Origin: Thelonectria olida
Taxonomy: Eukaryota > Ascomycota > Sordariomycetes > Hypocreales > Nectriaceae
Direction of reading: 5' to 3'
Assembly: GCA_020736575.1 (NCBI GenBank)
Contig: JAGPYM010000060.1
Location: 62,001-126,000, forward strand
DNA length: 64,000 bases
The position numbers were made by a program, and so were the translations under genes. Positions 33,313 through 44,636 of this stretch are shown in pieces. The notes beneath the pieces are model-generated. The model was not told the origin of the DNA, ran no database searches, and saw only the letters and a list, made by a program, of their open reading frames with translations. The number at the start of each line of letters is the position of its first letter. Positions within the stretch are counted from its first letter, which is position 1.

Positions 33313-35439
33313 TTAATGAAAGAAGGGCAACTTCATTTCAACTAGCCCTCACAATTTGGCTCTCCGAGACAAACCAGCTAAACGCCAGAGACCAACAATA
33401 GTGATCGAGGTCCTTCGGAGGTGCCCTTGGAAGAATAAAGTTGAAGTGGAGACGAAATGACCACCCATGAGACTGGGCTGAACCTTGGCCCCAAGACGCA
33501 GCACAATCCATGGTCTCGAGTAGGGCGCCGAAAAGTTGATTACTTCTCAGAGCCATTGCTTATCCTCTCTTGAACATCAACAGCCAGCCACTTCAGGTCC
33601 CTTTCAGGTTCTTGGCTAAGTGCTTATACCTGCATGTAGTAGCCTGTGGCGATACAAGCGTCCAGCTTGGATGAGCCTCAAGCCGTTGACGAAGTCCCCC
33701 CATTTGATTAGCATGGTGTAATTATGTAGTCCCAAGCGACTGGACATGACCTGCAGACGGTTCATGCGGTCCTCCTATGGATATCTGCAATCTCCGTTCG
33801 GTTGCTTGCGATTGGTAAAACCACATACAGTGACATTATCTTGGTGATCATTGTTTTTGCTCCGAGCCGAGCTTGGAAGGTAAATTCCGTAACTCTCAGT
33901 GTTTGCTGGAATATCGCCATGAAGTACCGTACAAAGTCGACTTAAGTTTCAAAAATCTGCATCACACCCCCACCAGGAACGTGGACCTGGCCAACACAAG
34001 CCCTTGAAAGGACTGCAGCCCCGCTGTTGCCAAGACGCGCGCAAGAGCATTTGTATTGAAGGTTCGCAGAAAAAAAGTTGTCTCACTGATACTTGAATAG
34101 ATGGGATGTCGAGAGGGGGAGGAGGAGGGCCGTGCGCTCGACGCCGTCTGCTATACGACTAGTCTGGACTCCGTAGGTCCTTACTTAATTAAATAATGGT
34201 TCCCTCATGTGAGTCTGACAAAATTCGTCGTCACTTACCTTGATCGAAAGGGGACAACGCTTACCAATGTTGCCGGCACTCATCGTAATGTTGTCTGTGT
34301 CCATTGCCACTTGGGTTCATGCCACATGGCTTGTTTCCTCATAGCCACAACAGGGATTGCCACGTTTAAGGGCCTGGGCTCGCCCATGCGGTATCCCAGG
34401 GTGAGGTCTCAGGGCGTCAAAGCCTGGGAGATTTTCAATAGCGGGAAAGTTGAGGTACGCCTGTGAATAGTTGAGTAATCTCTTCCTGGTACTGTGGCGG
34501 GATTGTGTCCCAAGGGAGAGGATTCACCCAAACGCCACCAATCACAGCCCTGAGGAGCCAGGTTCATCCACGTCCCCCGGTTCATGGGAGAGCTCCCCCC
34601 GCGCCAGAGTCTAGGGTCCACCCTCGGCGTGTGCTCACACCCTCACATAGGCACTGCAACGCTATTGTGCTATTGTGGCCTGTTTTGTGCCCAAGAAAGC
34701 GACTGGTAGGTCAAGAGGTCAACAGCAAGACAATCAGGTATCTCTCTCGTTTTCTGACTGGCCCTGTTCTTGTCCCGTCCCCTACTCTTGGACCTAGATT
34801 GCGGCGTTAGAAAACTCCACAGTATGCTAGAGCATTTCCGATAAATGTCCACTCGCAGTCCGGGGATGCCTGGGGGGCTTGCACACCCCCTCATCGTCTT
34901 ACAGGAACTAAAGATACCGAGTCTAAACACTCGCATCCTAGATGAAAGAAGCCTAATTGCCCCTGATGTGTCGGTCCTGCTTTCCTGCCAAGGGTCTGGC
35001 CAACCTTTGGCTTGAGCCTTGCGCCGCATTTACGGCCGTGGTACTGGAGCTGGATGGGCTTGCGGAACTGCCATACATATTTGATCGAGCCACCTCCCCC
35101 AATTCGCCCTCTTTGTTTTTCTTGCTCTTGAGGCTCATCCCGCTGAAGCACCTTGCAATTCGTCGTTGGTTTTTTTGTCTCGTAATGAATAAACGGCCCG
35201 CCTACCGAAACCCTTAAGACAACACATGGATATTCCCAACCTCCAACCAGCTCAGCTTGATCAAGACACCGGTGACCCACCCCGGCGTCCCCGTCGTACC
35301 AGAACAAAAAGAGGCATCCGAAACCCGTAAGAGGATCCGGAAACCGTGCATCTATCGGTTGCTAGCAAGCTTGCCCACTACACTTTGCGGAAGGCATCAC
35401 CTTGGTCCCGAGTAACCCATACCCACCACCTATATTAAT
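33313..35439. other. Gene-poor stretch
   Basis: About 2.1 kb with only short frames lacking family resemblance. A CT-containing promoter for the bZIP gene presumably lies at its right end. Nothing else recognisable. Confidence 0.4.
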
Positions 35440-36581
35440 ATGTTTACTCGATTCTCGATGTCGGCCTTCGTCCAGGGTTACCCTCCCCCCAAGGCAGATT
35501 TTCATTTTTCCACAGGCTTCAATACTACCATATCGACACCATCGTCTCCATGCCTCACTACCCCTCCATTGTATCACATAAGCATAGACTACCCCGCATC
35601 TCGAAGCAACATGGCATTTCAACGCGAAATGAATCACATTCCCGACTTATATTTCTTGGACGAGGCAATAAGCACCTTGCCGATCCCGACTCAGATGGAA
35701 TACTCTTTTTCTCCATGCTCCCCTCGAACAGTCACCGCCACAACGTTTCCCGGGGATTCCGAGCCTCTACAAGCCACCTTACCAACCCTGGATAGCCAAC
35801 AAAGAGCACCTCTTTACCTCCAAACTCCAGCGTATCCCCCAGATGTCCCGGTCAAATTGGAAGAAAATATTTCTAAGCCAATCGAGGATGGGCCAAGAAG
35901 CGGGAAATGCGGCCGGAAGCCCAAGGGCATCGGAAAGGGCCCTCCAAGGTGGTAAAACCAGAGGACTCTAACGTCGAAGTCCATCCCAGGGAGACCCGCC
36001 GACGACGTATTCTTGAGCGCAACAGAATTGCTGCTACCAAGTGTCGTATGCAAAAAAGGGATGAAGCATCAGCACTTGCCGCCCGTGAGCAGGAGATGGA
36101 GGAACTCAACCGGCAACTGTCAAGAACCCTTGATGAGCTCACAGCCGAGATCTATGACTTGAAAACTCAGTTGCTGCGGCACACTGATTGCAACTGCATC
36201 CTTATACAGAAGTACATTGCTCACGAGGCCAGGAAGTCCGTCCACGGACTCACACCTTGTCCTTCGACCTCCCAGCCTAATATGATGCCCTTTGTTGGAT
36301 ATCGATCAGGCCCGAATGGAAGCAAAGCAAGCGTTAGCGTCGCAAGCGCCACCGATTCATATGGCATCCGAACTCCAGAGACAGAGAGCGCCCCGCACAC
36401 CCAACCCGACCCACCTCCACAAGGCTCAAGCTCACGGGAAGCCATGTTTGACATGACAATAGAACCTATACAAAGGGAACATATCCCAGTGTCGTCTCAA
36501 CCAATGCCCGGCATGCCGTCGATGCATGAACACGACTACTTAGGCACGTGGGTGGGTATGGGGCCCCGCTTCAGCCAATAA
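35440..36581 (+). CDS. bZIP transcription factor (ATF/CREB-like)
   Basis: The basic region RRRRILERNRIAATKCRMQK (about 36000-36058) has the invariant N-x7-R spacing. A leucine zipper follows, then LKTQLLRHTDCNCILIQKYI, the 'HTDC' tail of fungal ATF/CREB proteins. The N-terminal half (from ATG 35440) is Pro/Ser-rich and in another frame. It ends at TAA 35953, and the two frames join either through a 38-nt intron (35952-35989: GTAAAA, CTCTAAC branch, CCCAG) or through a one-base frameshift. The intron reading gives a complete protein of about 365 residues; 38 nt is very short for an intron. Expected role: nuclear DNA-binding regulator, often in stress response. Confidence is high for bZIP, moderate for the gene model. 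Confidence 0.8.
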
Positions 36582-37329
36582 ATAGAAGGTAATCTTTAGG
36601 AGCAAATTGGGGATTTCAATGAAGTTTATTTTGGCATTTTGGTGATATTTAAGTTAGCGATTCACGGGAAGGCGAAAAGAATACGATGAAGTTTACTCGT
36701 CCCAGGCTGAATTGTGTCGTGTATGTGCAAAGCTTATCTCGATAATATCCTTGTGACTGCCATTTTGTACATTTGGTAGATGGGAGGGTTTGCTATTTTA
36801 AGTGCTAACCAGTATTCGAAGATGGACACTCTATTGGCGCACCGAAATGAGGCTTGTGTTAATATAGATGGACATACTCGAGCCGCTGCAACTTGTGTAG
36901 GCCTGGGTTGACAGGGCAATATATGAACTAGAAGGCACAGAATGGCTTCGATGCTTTGACAAGGTGCTATCATAGGGTGCTACTTAGGTGAGATTGATGT
37001 ATAAGTTTGGGATGATCGAGATGGCATTCCTACCGGGGGGACTTGTTGAAAGGAGATGGCTGTTAATTCGTTCGGAAACCCCTAATTCCAATTACACCTG
37101 TTAGTATTACCACCCAAACTCCGTCCACGGCCGGATCGGCAACCCCCGAACCGGTATTTTGCACAGTGGTACATCCAGGGTGCCCGAAGGCAATATTAGA
37201 GACAAAATACTCGCAGTGCTTCATAAGACTATTGAATAGGAAATGCAAATGTCTAGTGACTAATCTAGTTGGCAATATGCTATAGTAACTAGAGATAGAT
37301 AAAATACTAACTGCCTGAGGGTTATTAGT

Positions 37330-37635
37330 AGGAACAAGGAAGAACTGAAGAAGATTAAGGCTATTATTATAGTAAAGAAGACTCTAGGTGCGAGAGCCCT
37401 TCAAGACTAATTATACCAAGTGAAAGTTAATAATATCAACTATACTGCTATTCTCAACTAGGAAGGTAAGGTCCTTCTTGGGGTAATAGAAGCCTTAGGC
37501 TAAGGGAATGAAATCTAGATTGCAAGGTGGCCTAGGTAAGCTAAAATGATAGTATAAAGGCATATAGATCAATAATAGTATATCTTATGAAAAATAGTAA
37601 TACTAGAAGACCTATCCAGGAATGCTACTGTGGCG
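37330..37635 (+). pseudogene. LINE (Tad-like) ORF1 relic with RIP-type stops
   Basis: A diverged coding segment reads KKIKAIIIVKKTLGARALQD, then YQVKVNN, then KVLLGVIEALG, in the order found in the ORF1 protein of fungal Tad-type LINEs. It is interrupted by many TAG/TAA triplets at positions where Gln (CAG/CAA) is expected, exactly the CpA to TpA changes produced by repeat-induced point mutation. Surrounding sequence is AT-rich. No reverse transcriptase segment was seen. Confidence 0.5.
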
Positions 37636-37639
37636 GGGA

Positions 37640-38160
37640 TTTGAGACTTCTGACTTCTGACCGGTCCGACCGTCTGCTCAAGCAGCTGTCACATGACCTA
37701 GTGTCATGTGACCTAGCCTTTGACCGCAGACAGGGATAAAAGGGGCTCTATTTTCCGTAGCAAGATTAAAAAGACATGCCGTTTTGTCCCTTATGATTTG
37801 ACCCGGGCTGCGGCCCGGGACCTAGATTTTGATGTTTTTAAATGACTTTCTTTTATTTGATCTATCTGACCTAAACCGACCTCTTCCTTTCCTTTCGACC
37901 TGACCGACCTAGCCTTTCAACCCGATCTGCCTAGCCCTTTCGAACAGATATTTCCTTCCTAGCCTTTTGGGTTGTTGGGTTGTTTGTTTGTTTCTAGCAG
38001 CTTGCCCTTCCCCATCAAACTACTTCCTCGTAGCTAGTGAATTAGCATATACTAGCACATTCAAGTTGTCACGAGCCGTGACAACTCCCTTATCACGTGC
38101 CAGGCACCCTCCCAACCGTGATCCTAGGAAACACTCCCCCCATACATAAACACATTCATT
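37640..38160. other. Possible LTR remnant with strong inverted repeats
   Basis: Contains GTCACATGAC ... GTCATGTGAC (37688-37697 / 37703-37712), a TATA-like GGGATAAAAGGGGC at about 37733, the hairpin CCCGGGCTGCGGCCCGGG at about 37802, and AGTTGTCACG ... CGTGACAACT (38064-38086). Such features are common in fungal LTRs, but matching ends were not found, so the class is open. Confidence 0.3.
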
Positions 38161-40239
38161 TTCGCATCAGATAGAACCTACGCTCCCTCAGCTTTCAATA
38201 ACACCTGGTTACACTCGTCTACTTTGAGCACATTACCAGACGTAACAACTTTGCCTATTTGCTCAGAACCGTTGACGCCCTGATCTCTCTGCTAATATAA
38301 ACCCTGATCACCTCGGTTTACAAGTTAGGAATTGACCGGATCGTTACATCCTAGTCTAAGGGATCTATTGGGTATTTAGGGTAGCTGTGTTTGTGAGACA
38401 ATGATATCGCAGTGAACTTCTAGGCCGCAATGAGTGAGTTTGACACTATACACTAATCGCTTAGGTGAGATAATCTGCGTTTGGGGTCGATATTGACGCC
38501 ACATTGTGTATAGAAAAGAGCTCCGTGGAATCAACGTCTGATTTGTGCCTCGCTGCTAAGCCCTTTGCATGCAACGAACAAGCAGAATTGCCACCAAGTT
38601 TAGAGGTACTCTCTATAACGTGGGATCAGCTGTATACCGACGAGAATGGGAACAATATGTAAGATTGTTTGTCTTAAGTTATATATGTCCACGTTTTTTA
38701 AATGTATTATAGACGGCTTATTAAGTTCTTTCCTTATAGCTTGCAGTTGAGACAGGCTTAAAACTTAACAAGAAGGATCGCAATCTATATTAAGGAGCTA
38801 TTTAAGTGGCAGCTTACTAAAACGCACTACCGCAATAAGGATTGATTGTATAACCTCACTTCGCTTACTTAATAATCCTTATTATATTGAGCTCGTTTGG
38901 CGTGCTTTGGTGTCTGCATCTAGATTATTAAATGTCCGGCTTGTTGGATGTTAACATACAAACTCCGACATCATTTCACAATATACAGCAATAATTAAAT
39001 CGAATCGCTATTTGGCTTTGATAAGATCGACTATTACTATAGATATACCGCGACTAGTATAAAGGTGGCCGCCCGCAAAGCCGAAAGTTTCCATCGCCCG
39101 AGTGCAAACGCCTTATACAAGCTCTTAGGCCCGCCGATGGCTGTCGAGCCTGGAAATAGCCCTGCGACTGGAGTTGACGTTCTGATTGGGCTGAATGTTA
39201 ATAGATGCTCTTGCCAGTGACGCCGCAGCTCTAGATACAGCCAACTGCTGCGCCCGCCTGACGCTTCTTGTTTGCGATCGCCACTGGCCCCACCGAGAGG
39301 CGCTAATAGCTCGTGGGACAGCTTGTGGGATAGCTTGTGGGACAGCTGATCCACTGACCCTGATCATATTCTGCATCCGATCCTGGTAGACCAGAGTCTT
39401 AATTATAACTACTTAAACATCTTCAGACAGCTGATTTACTGGCGATGGAGTATTGTTATAATTAAGGTTTATAAACATTAGAGCCCGAACATGTTAGTCC
39501 TACACTCCCAGGAGCAATCGCCAAGACTTAAAAAGACTAGCTATGCCTATTATAGTGGATCTTATTCTTAGATACGCTGCACATACTCTCCTTGGTGACA
39601 AAATGGGTACAAATAGACCAGACGCGTCTTGCGCCGTGGCGGCGGACGGGTAGCACATCGCAATTTCGGTAACAGTCACGCCTAGTCGATATTTCTTTTT
39701 CTTTTTCTAGCCACAGCCACAGCTACTAATAGAAACAACCCAAAATAGCCGCTCCAGCCACCCGACATACAAGGCGAGACAGCCATTCTCGGTCGATGTT
39801 ACTCCAGAATATGAGGAAGATGTCTTGTGTGTGGAAGCATGGCCCAGTGTCAGACAATTGGCTCCACAGGGAACCATTGATGGCACCAGTCAATAAAAGA
39901 AATTGAACAGCCATGTGTTCGGGCACAGCTATTTAAGCTCATATTGTTAGGACTGGAGTCCTTGATACGACAAGCCGGATGTGAAACCGGATACACGAAC
40001 CCTAGGTAAGAGCTGCGTTTCATATCAGTCGCACGGCTTGGTAGAGCATAGTGGAACCTGGTGGTGATATGCGACACCCAGAGATGCATACCAGGACGCC
40101 GGGCAGGGCGATACGGGGCTGGCTGCAGGCCGTAGTGAGGCAGTAGCTAGCAAACTACTGAGACGGATCAGCCATGGACAAGCGCGTTGCCACACGCGTC
40201 GACCTCCGACCGCCGAGGAACTTGGCAAGTCAGCTCGAA
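38161..40239. other. Gene-poor, partly AT-rich stretch
   Basis: Degenerate sequence with no confident coding frame. A short tandem of GGGA(C/T)AGCTTGT lies at 39316-39345. Confidence 0.4.
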
Positions 40240-40580
40240 TCGCCGACGTAGACGGCATTACCTGATAATCTCACCGTTGCAGATCTCCCGCACGTGGTAT
40301 GGGCACTGGAGAAAGAAGGGCCCGGTGGACAAACTTCGTGACGTTGTCAAGTTCATCAGATCGCCCACTCAGAGATGCGAGCTCGCCAAGAAGATTGCAC
40401 GCGAGAACGACGAAGCACAAGATTCCTAGCGGGCGGGTCCACGGCAGAGTGAGGAATTCCACCTACCTTATAACCTCTCAAGCGCTTATCAAGCAGGGAG
40501 ATGTCAGGGCCTTCTTAGTACATCCCGATGTGGAGGGATGGTTACCCCAAGGTGATATCTTGAAAGGTAATGACTAGAGG
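40240..40580 (+). pseudogene. hAT transposase fragment (old)
   Basis: One frame reads KLRDVVKFIRSPTQRCELAK, resembling the 'FIRSSPQRR' region of hAT transposases, then stops at about 40427. After a frame change a second piece reads VRNSTYLITSQALIKQ, resembling the following 'TRWNSTY.M..RAL' core. Order and spacing match the family, so this is a broken internal fragment of a hAT unrelated in sequence to the one at 30243. Confidence 0.5.
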
Positions 40581-41520
40581 CTTTAGCGGAAGTCAAGCAT
40601 ATCCTTGAGCCATTCTATCTGCATCCCGTTCTCGATCGTTGTGCATCCCGTTTTGAGCATCATAAACAAGAAATAGTCGATTGTCTCTTCGTCTTGTCTA
40701 CAGGCACACGATCAGGGCTCGGAAAAAGTCAAGCAAGACAAAGCGATACCAAGGAGGGACACCAATCTGTCCGCCCCTATAATACCAAGTATTGAAATCG
40801 AACGTAGCCGATGGTCATGCAGACGATTCAACCAGCGTGGACTCGGTGGGGATGCAGTACCGGGAGAGAATAGCATAATTGTGCCTTTCAAATGCCGGAG
40901 CACGCATGATATAGTTGCCGATTTGATATACAGTGTCCTCCAGTATCGCTCTTGGTGGTGTATGGCCAAGTGCTCGGCGGGTAGGGGCGATGTGAGTGAG
41001 TCGGTAGGACACGCGCAAAGACAAGAGAATGTTCCTTTCTGTTCACACCAGTTCTGTGCATAATGCGAGGGAAGAAACATGGGTTGGCTTCCTTTCCCCG
41101 TAACTTTAAGCACGAGCTGCACGACGGATCCGCCCGATCAATGCGCAGGCTAAGGCCATGATTTACGCGTACATCATGATCAGTGCCAGCCACACTAGGG
41201 TAAGACTTGTTAGGAACTTAGCATCCCTGACCTCGTCATGACGAACCATGCATCGATGCGCCTCATGGGCCTTGAGGAGCCTTACGTGGGGGGCTTTTTT
41301 TTTTTTCGGGGTCTCATGGATAATGCTAAACCTACGCCCATGGGAAGTGGGGATAGTAGCGATGGTGAATATTCTTACTTTGCATCTGGATATCTCCGGC
41401 ATACGTCACTAGCAAGGTCCCGCGGTTCGGGCCGTCGTCTATTAAGCGAGTTTCATCCTTTCTGAGCGAGAGATCGGTCCATTTGCTGGTCTTCGTCAGT
41501 GGACGTGAAGGCTTTCCACG

Positions 41521-44419
41521 ATGACAACACCTAACGGAGAGGCCCGCCCATCCCGACCGACCACACGTCGCGGTTTTGAGATAGCCATCATTTGCGCTCT
41601 AACCCTCGAAGCCGATGCCGTCGACGCTCTTTTCGACGTCCACTGGGACGATGACGGTTCACCTTACGATAAAGCCGAGGGTGACACCAATGCCTACTCT
41701 ACCGGCGCGATCGGTCGCCACCACGTTGTTCTTGCGCATATGTCTGGAATGGGAAACGCCAACGCTGCTGCAGTAGCCGCCAACTGCCGAGCGAGTTTCC
41801 CCAACATCAAGCTTGCCCTTGTGGTAGGCGTTTGCGGAGTTGTCCCCTTCAGCCCTACCGGAGAGGAGATCGTTCTTAGCGACGTTATCATTGGTGATGG
41901 CGTCATCCAATATGATCTTGGACGGCGACTGCCAGACCGCTTTGTGCGGAAAGACACGTTGCTAGACTCATTAGGGAGGCCGAATGTCGAAATACGTGGG
42001 GTGCTGGCCAAATTGAAAGGGATTCGACTTCGCAAGCAGCTGATTAGCAATATGAACAACTATATGGACGTCCTCCGAACAGAACCACTTCTTCAGGCGG
42101 AGTATCCTGGCACAGACAATGACATGCTCTTTGAAGCGGCTTATCGCCATACGGAGGATCGGCAATCATGCGAACGGCTCGGGTGTAACGGCGGGCTGGT
42201 TCCACGCTCCCGTCTCGGGGCCGGCCAGGCGGACCCTCAACCTAGCGTTCACTTTGGATTGATCGCGTCTGGGAATTCTGTGATGAAATCTGGTGAGGAT
42301 CGTGATGCAATCGCGAAAGCAGAAGGGGTCATCGCGTTCGAAATGGAGGGCACTGGCGTTTGGGATAGCATTCCATGCGTGGTCATCAAGAGCGCGTGCG
42401 ACTACGCCAACAGCCACAAAAACAAAGTGTGGCAGCGCTACGCTGCGGCAACTGCTGCAGCCTGCGCAAAAGCTTTCTTACGCCACTGGGTACCATCGTC
42501 TTCTGCACATGCAGTAGCAGAGAAATCTGATAGAGAAGGACGTAAGTGTAAAAAGAGCACCCCAACAGCAAGTTCCATATCTAACATTTTGAAAGGCCAA
42601 AGCGTCCATCACATTCCCTTCCCGAAGAACAGACATTTTGTGGAACGTACGGACATCATTGAGAAGCTAAGGCGCATGCTCTTTGAGGAGAGCAAAGACC
42701 AGCAAGTTGCGCTTGTTGGCTTAGGTGGTATGGGAAAGACGCAAATCGCTCTTCACCTGGCATACTGGGCTAGGGACAATATGTCCGAGTACTCTATCCT
42801 ATGGATGGCCGCCTTCAGCATAGCCAGCTTTTGAACAAGCATGCACAGAACTCGTCAAAAAGCTCAACCTCCGATGTGCAAGAGATGAAGATGCTAAAGA
42901 GTCGGTGCAGAGATATCTCAGCTCTGAGGACGCCGGAAGCTGGTTCCTCGTTCTCGACAATGTTGATGATGTTGAGATTTTAGATGGGACTTCGCAGCAG
43001 CAGGGAATATACCACTTCCTTCCTGAACACGATAACGGAAGAGTTTTGGTCACAACACGGTCTCAAGAAGTTGCTGTCGGCGTTGCGGGAAGAGCCGTAG
43101 TAAGGCTTCACGAAATGAGTTCCGAAGAGGCTACCAGTTTCTTGGAGAAGTCATTGATTAGAAAGGATCAACTACAAGATACCAAGTCTATGGTTAGGCT
43201 CTTGGAAATGCTTACCTATCTTCCTTTAGCTATTGCACAGGCATCGGCATATATAAATATAAACGACATCACCATTCGAGACTATATCCGACTCTTTCAA
43301 AAGACAGATGGTGATATAGTTAAGTTACTGGGCACTAAGGTTCGCGATCGCACTCACTATGATGTCAGTCAAGGCGCAGTAGCGACGACCTGGATGATAT
43401 CTTTTGACCAAATCCGGCAGAAGGGTGACGAGGCAGCGACTCTGCTTTCATTCATTGCATGCATAGAGCCAAAAGCTATTCCTCGATCGTTGCTTCCTTG
43501 CGCAAGAGCCGAGCAACAACTCACGTCGGCTGTTGGTACGCTATGTGGTTATGGGTTCTTGAGCCGCCGTAAAGGCAATGAAGTGCTCGATATGCACAGT
43601 TTGGTGCATTTGACCACGCAAGTATGGATTGAGGGACAGGGAGTTGCAGAGACGATAAGAAAAAGTGTGGCGAGTCATTTAATGGAAATATTCCCTTCAG
43701 ATGATTGGGAGAATCGCGAACTGTGGAGGAAATATTTGCCTCATACGCTTAGGATTTTGGGAGCAAGCGGGGGAGTCGGCGTCGAAGATTGCCAGCTCGG
43801 GTATTGGGCGGGCCGATGCCTATATGCAGATGGACGCATGCAAGAGGCAGTCAAATTGCTAGAGCATGTGGTCGCAATAGAGGAGGAGGCATTAGCGGAG
43901 GACCACCCAGATCGACTGGCATCACAGCACGCCCTCGCAGGAGCATATGAAGCCAACGGACAGATCAAGGAGGCAGTCAAGCTGCTAGAGCGTGTGGTCG
44001 CAATACGGGAGGAGGCATTAGCGGAGGACCACCCAGATCGACTGGCATCACAGCACGCCCTCGCAGGAGCATATGAAGCCAACGGACAGATCAAGGAGGC
44101 AGTCAAGCTGCTAGAGCGTGTGGTCGCAATACGGGAGGAGGCATTAGCGGAGGACCACCCAGATCGACTGGCATCACAGCACGGACTCGCACGAGCATAC
44201 CAGGCCAACGGACAAGTGGAGGAGGCAATCGGACTTCTGGAATATGTGGTCCAAATCAAAGCGAGAACATTTTCAGAATCACATCCATCACGACTAGTTT
44301 CAGAAGACCTCCTTAGGTATTTTTGGATTTTTAATAATACATATAACTGTGCTTTCGCGTTGGTGTTTAAAGCGTTTCTGGCTGTAGTAAACTGGTTACA
44401 ATTTGCATCTTTGGATTGA
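41521..44419 (+). pseudogene. NLR: nucleoside phosphorylase - NB-ARC - TPR, single-base frameshift
   Basis: The N-terminal domain (about residues 20-315) is of the PNP/UDP-phosphorylase type: FEIAIICALTLEADAV at the start, then VVGVCGVV and GVIAFEMEGTGVWD. It is followed by NB-ARC with P-loop VGLGGMGKTQIALH (about 400) and kinase-2 motif WFLVLDNVDD (from about 42944), then TPR repeats. Fungal NLRs of this plan act in non-self recognition and programmed cell death. The frame ends at TGA 42832 after ATAGCCAGCTTTTGAACAAG, and coding continues one frame over; one T fewer would restore it. This is either a true null allele or a homopolymer assembly error. The neighbouring ferric reductase is also interrupted. 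Confidence 0.88.
43844..44221 (+). repeat. Three near-identical 126-bp TPR repeats
   Basis: Units 43844-43969, 43970-44095 and 44096-44221 encode 42-residue TPRs (HALAGAYEANGQIKEAVKLL core) and differ at only a few bases; a fourth, diverged unit follows. High internal identity is typical of fungal NLR repeats under recombination and diversifying selection. Confidence 0.95.
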
Positions 44420-44636
44420 GGTTCCACCATTTGTGGATCTGGAGGAGGTACATAGGACACAGTGTCTTCGTGCCCGCTATTCCCACCCCACATACATGGT
44501 CCGTGCGGAGAAAACAAAACACATTGTGTAAATGGGACAACCGATTTCGAATACTACTGTACCTGATCCGCCCTCTGTTGTGTGCTGGGCACGCTCAGGT
44601 CCTCCGGGAAAGCACTTCTCCTCAGCGCCTTCCGTC

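Noticed and set aside
43741..44517. 258-residue antisense frame
   Set aside because: Mirror of the three near-identical TPR repeats of the NLR on the other strand.
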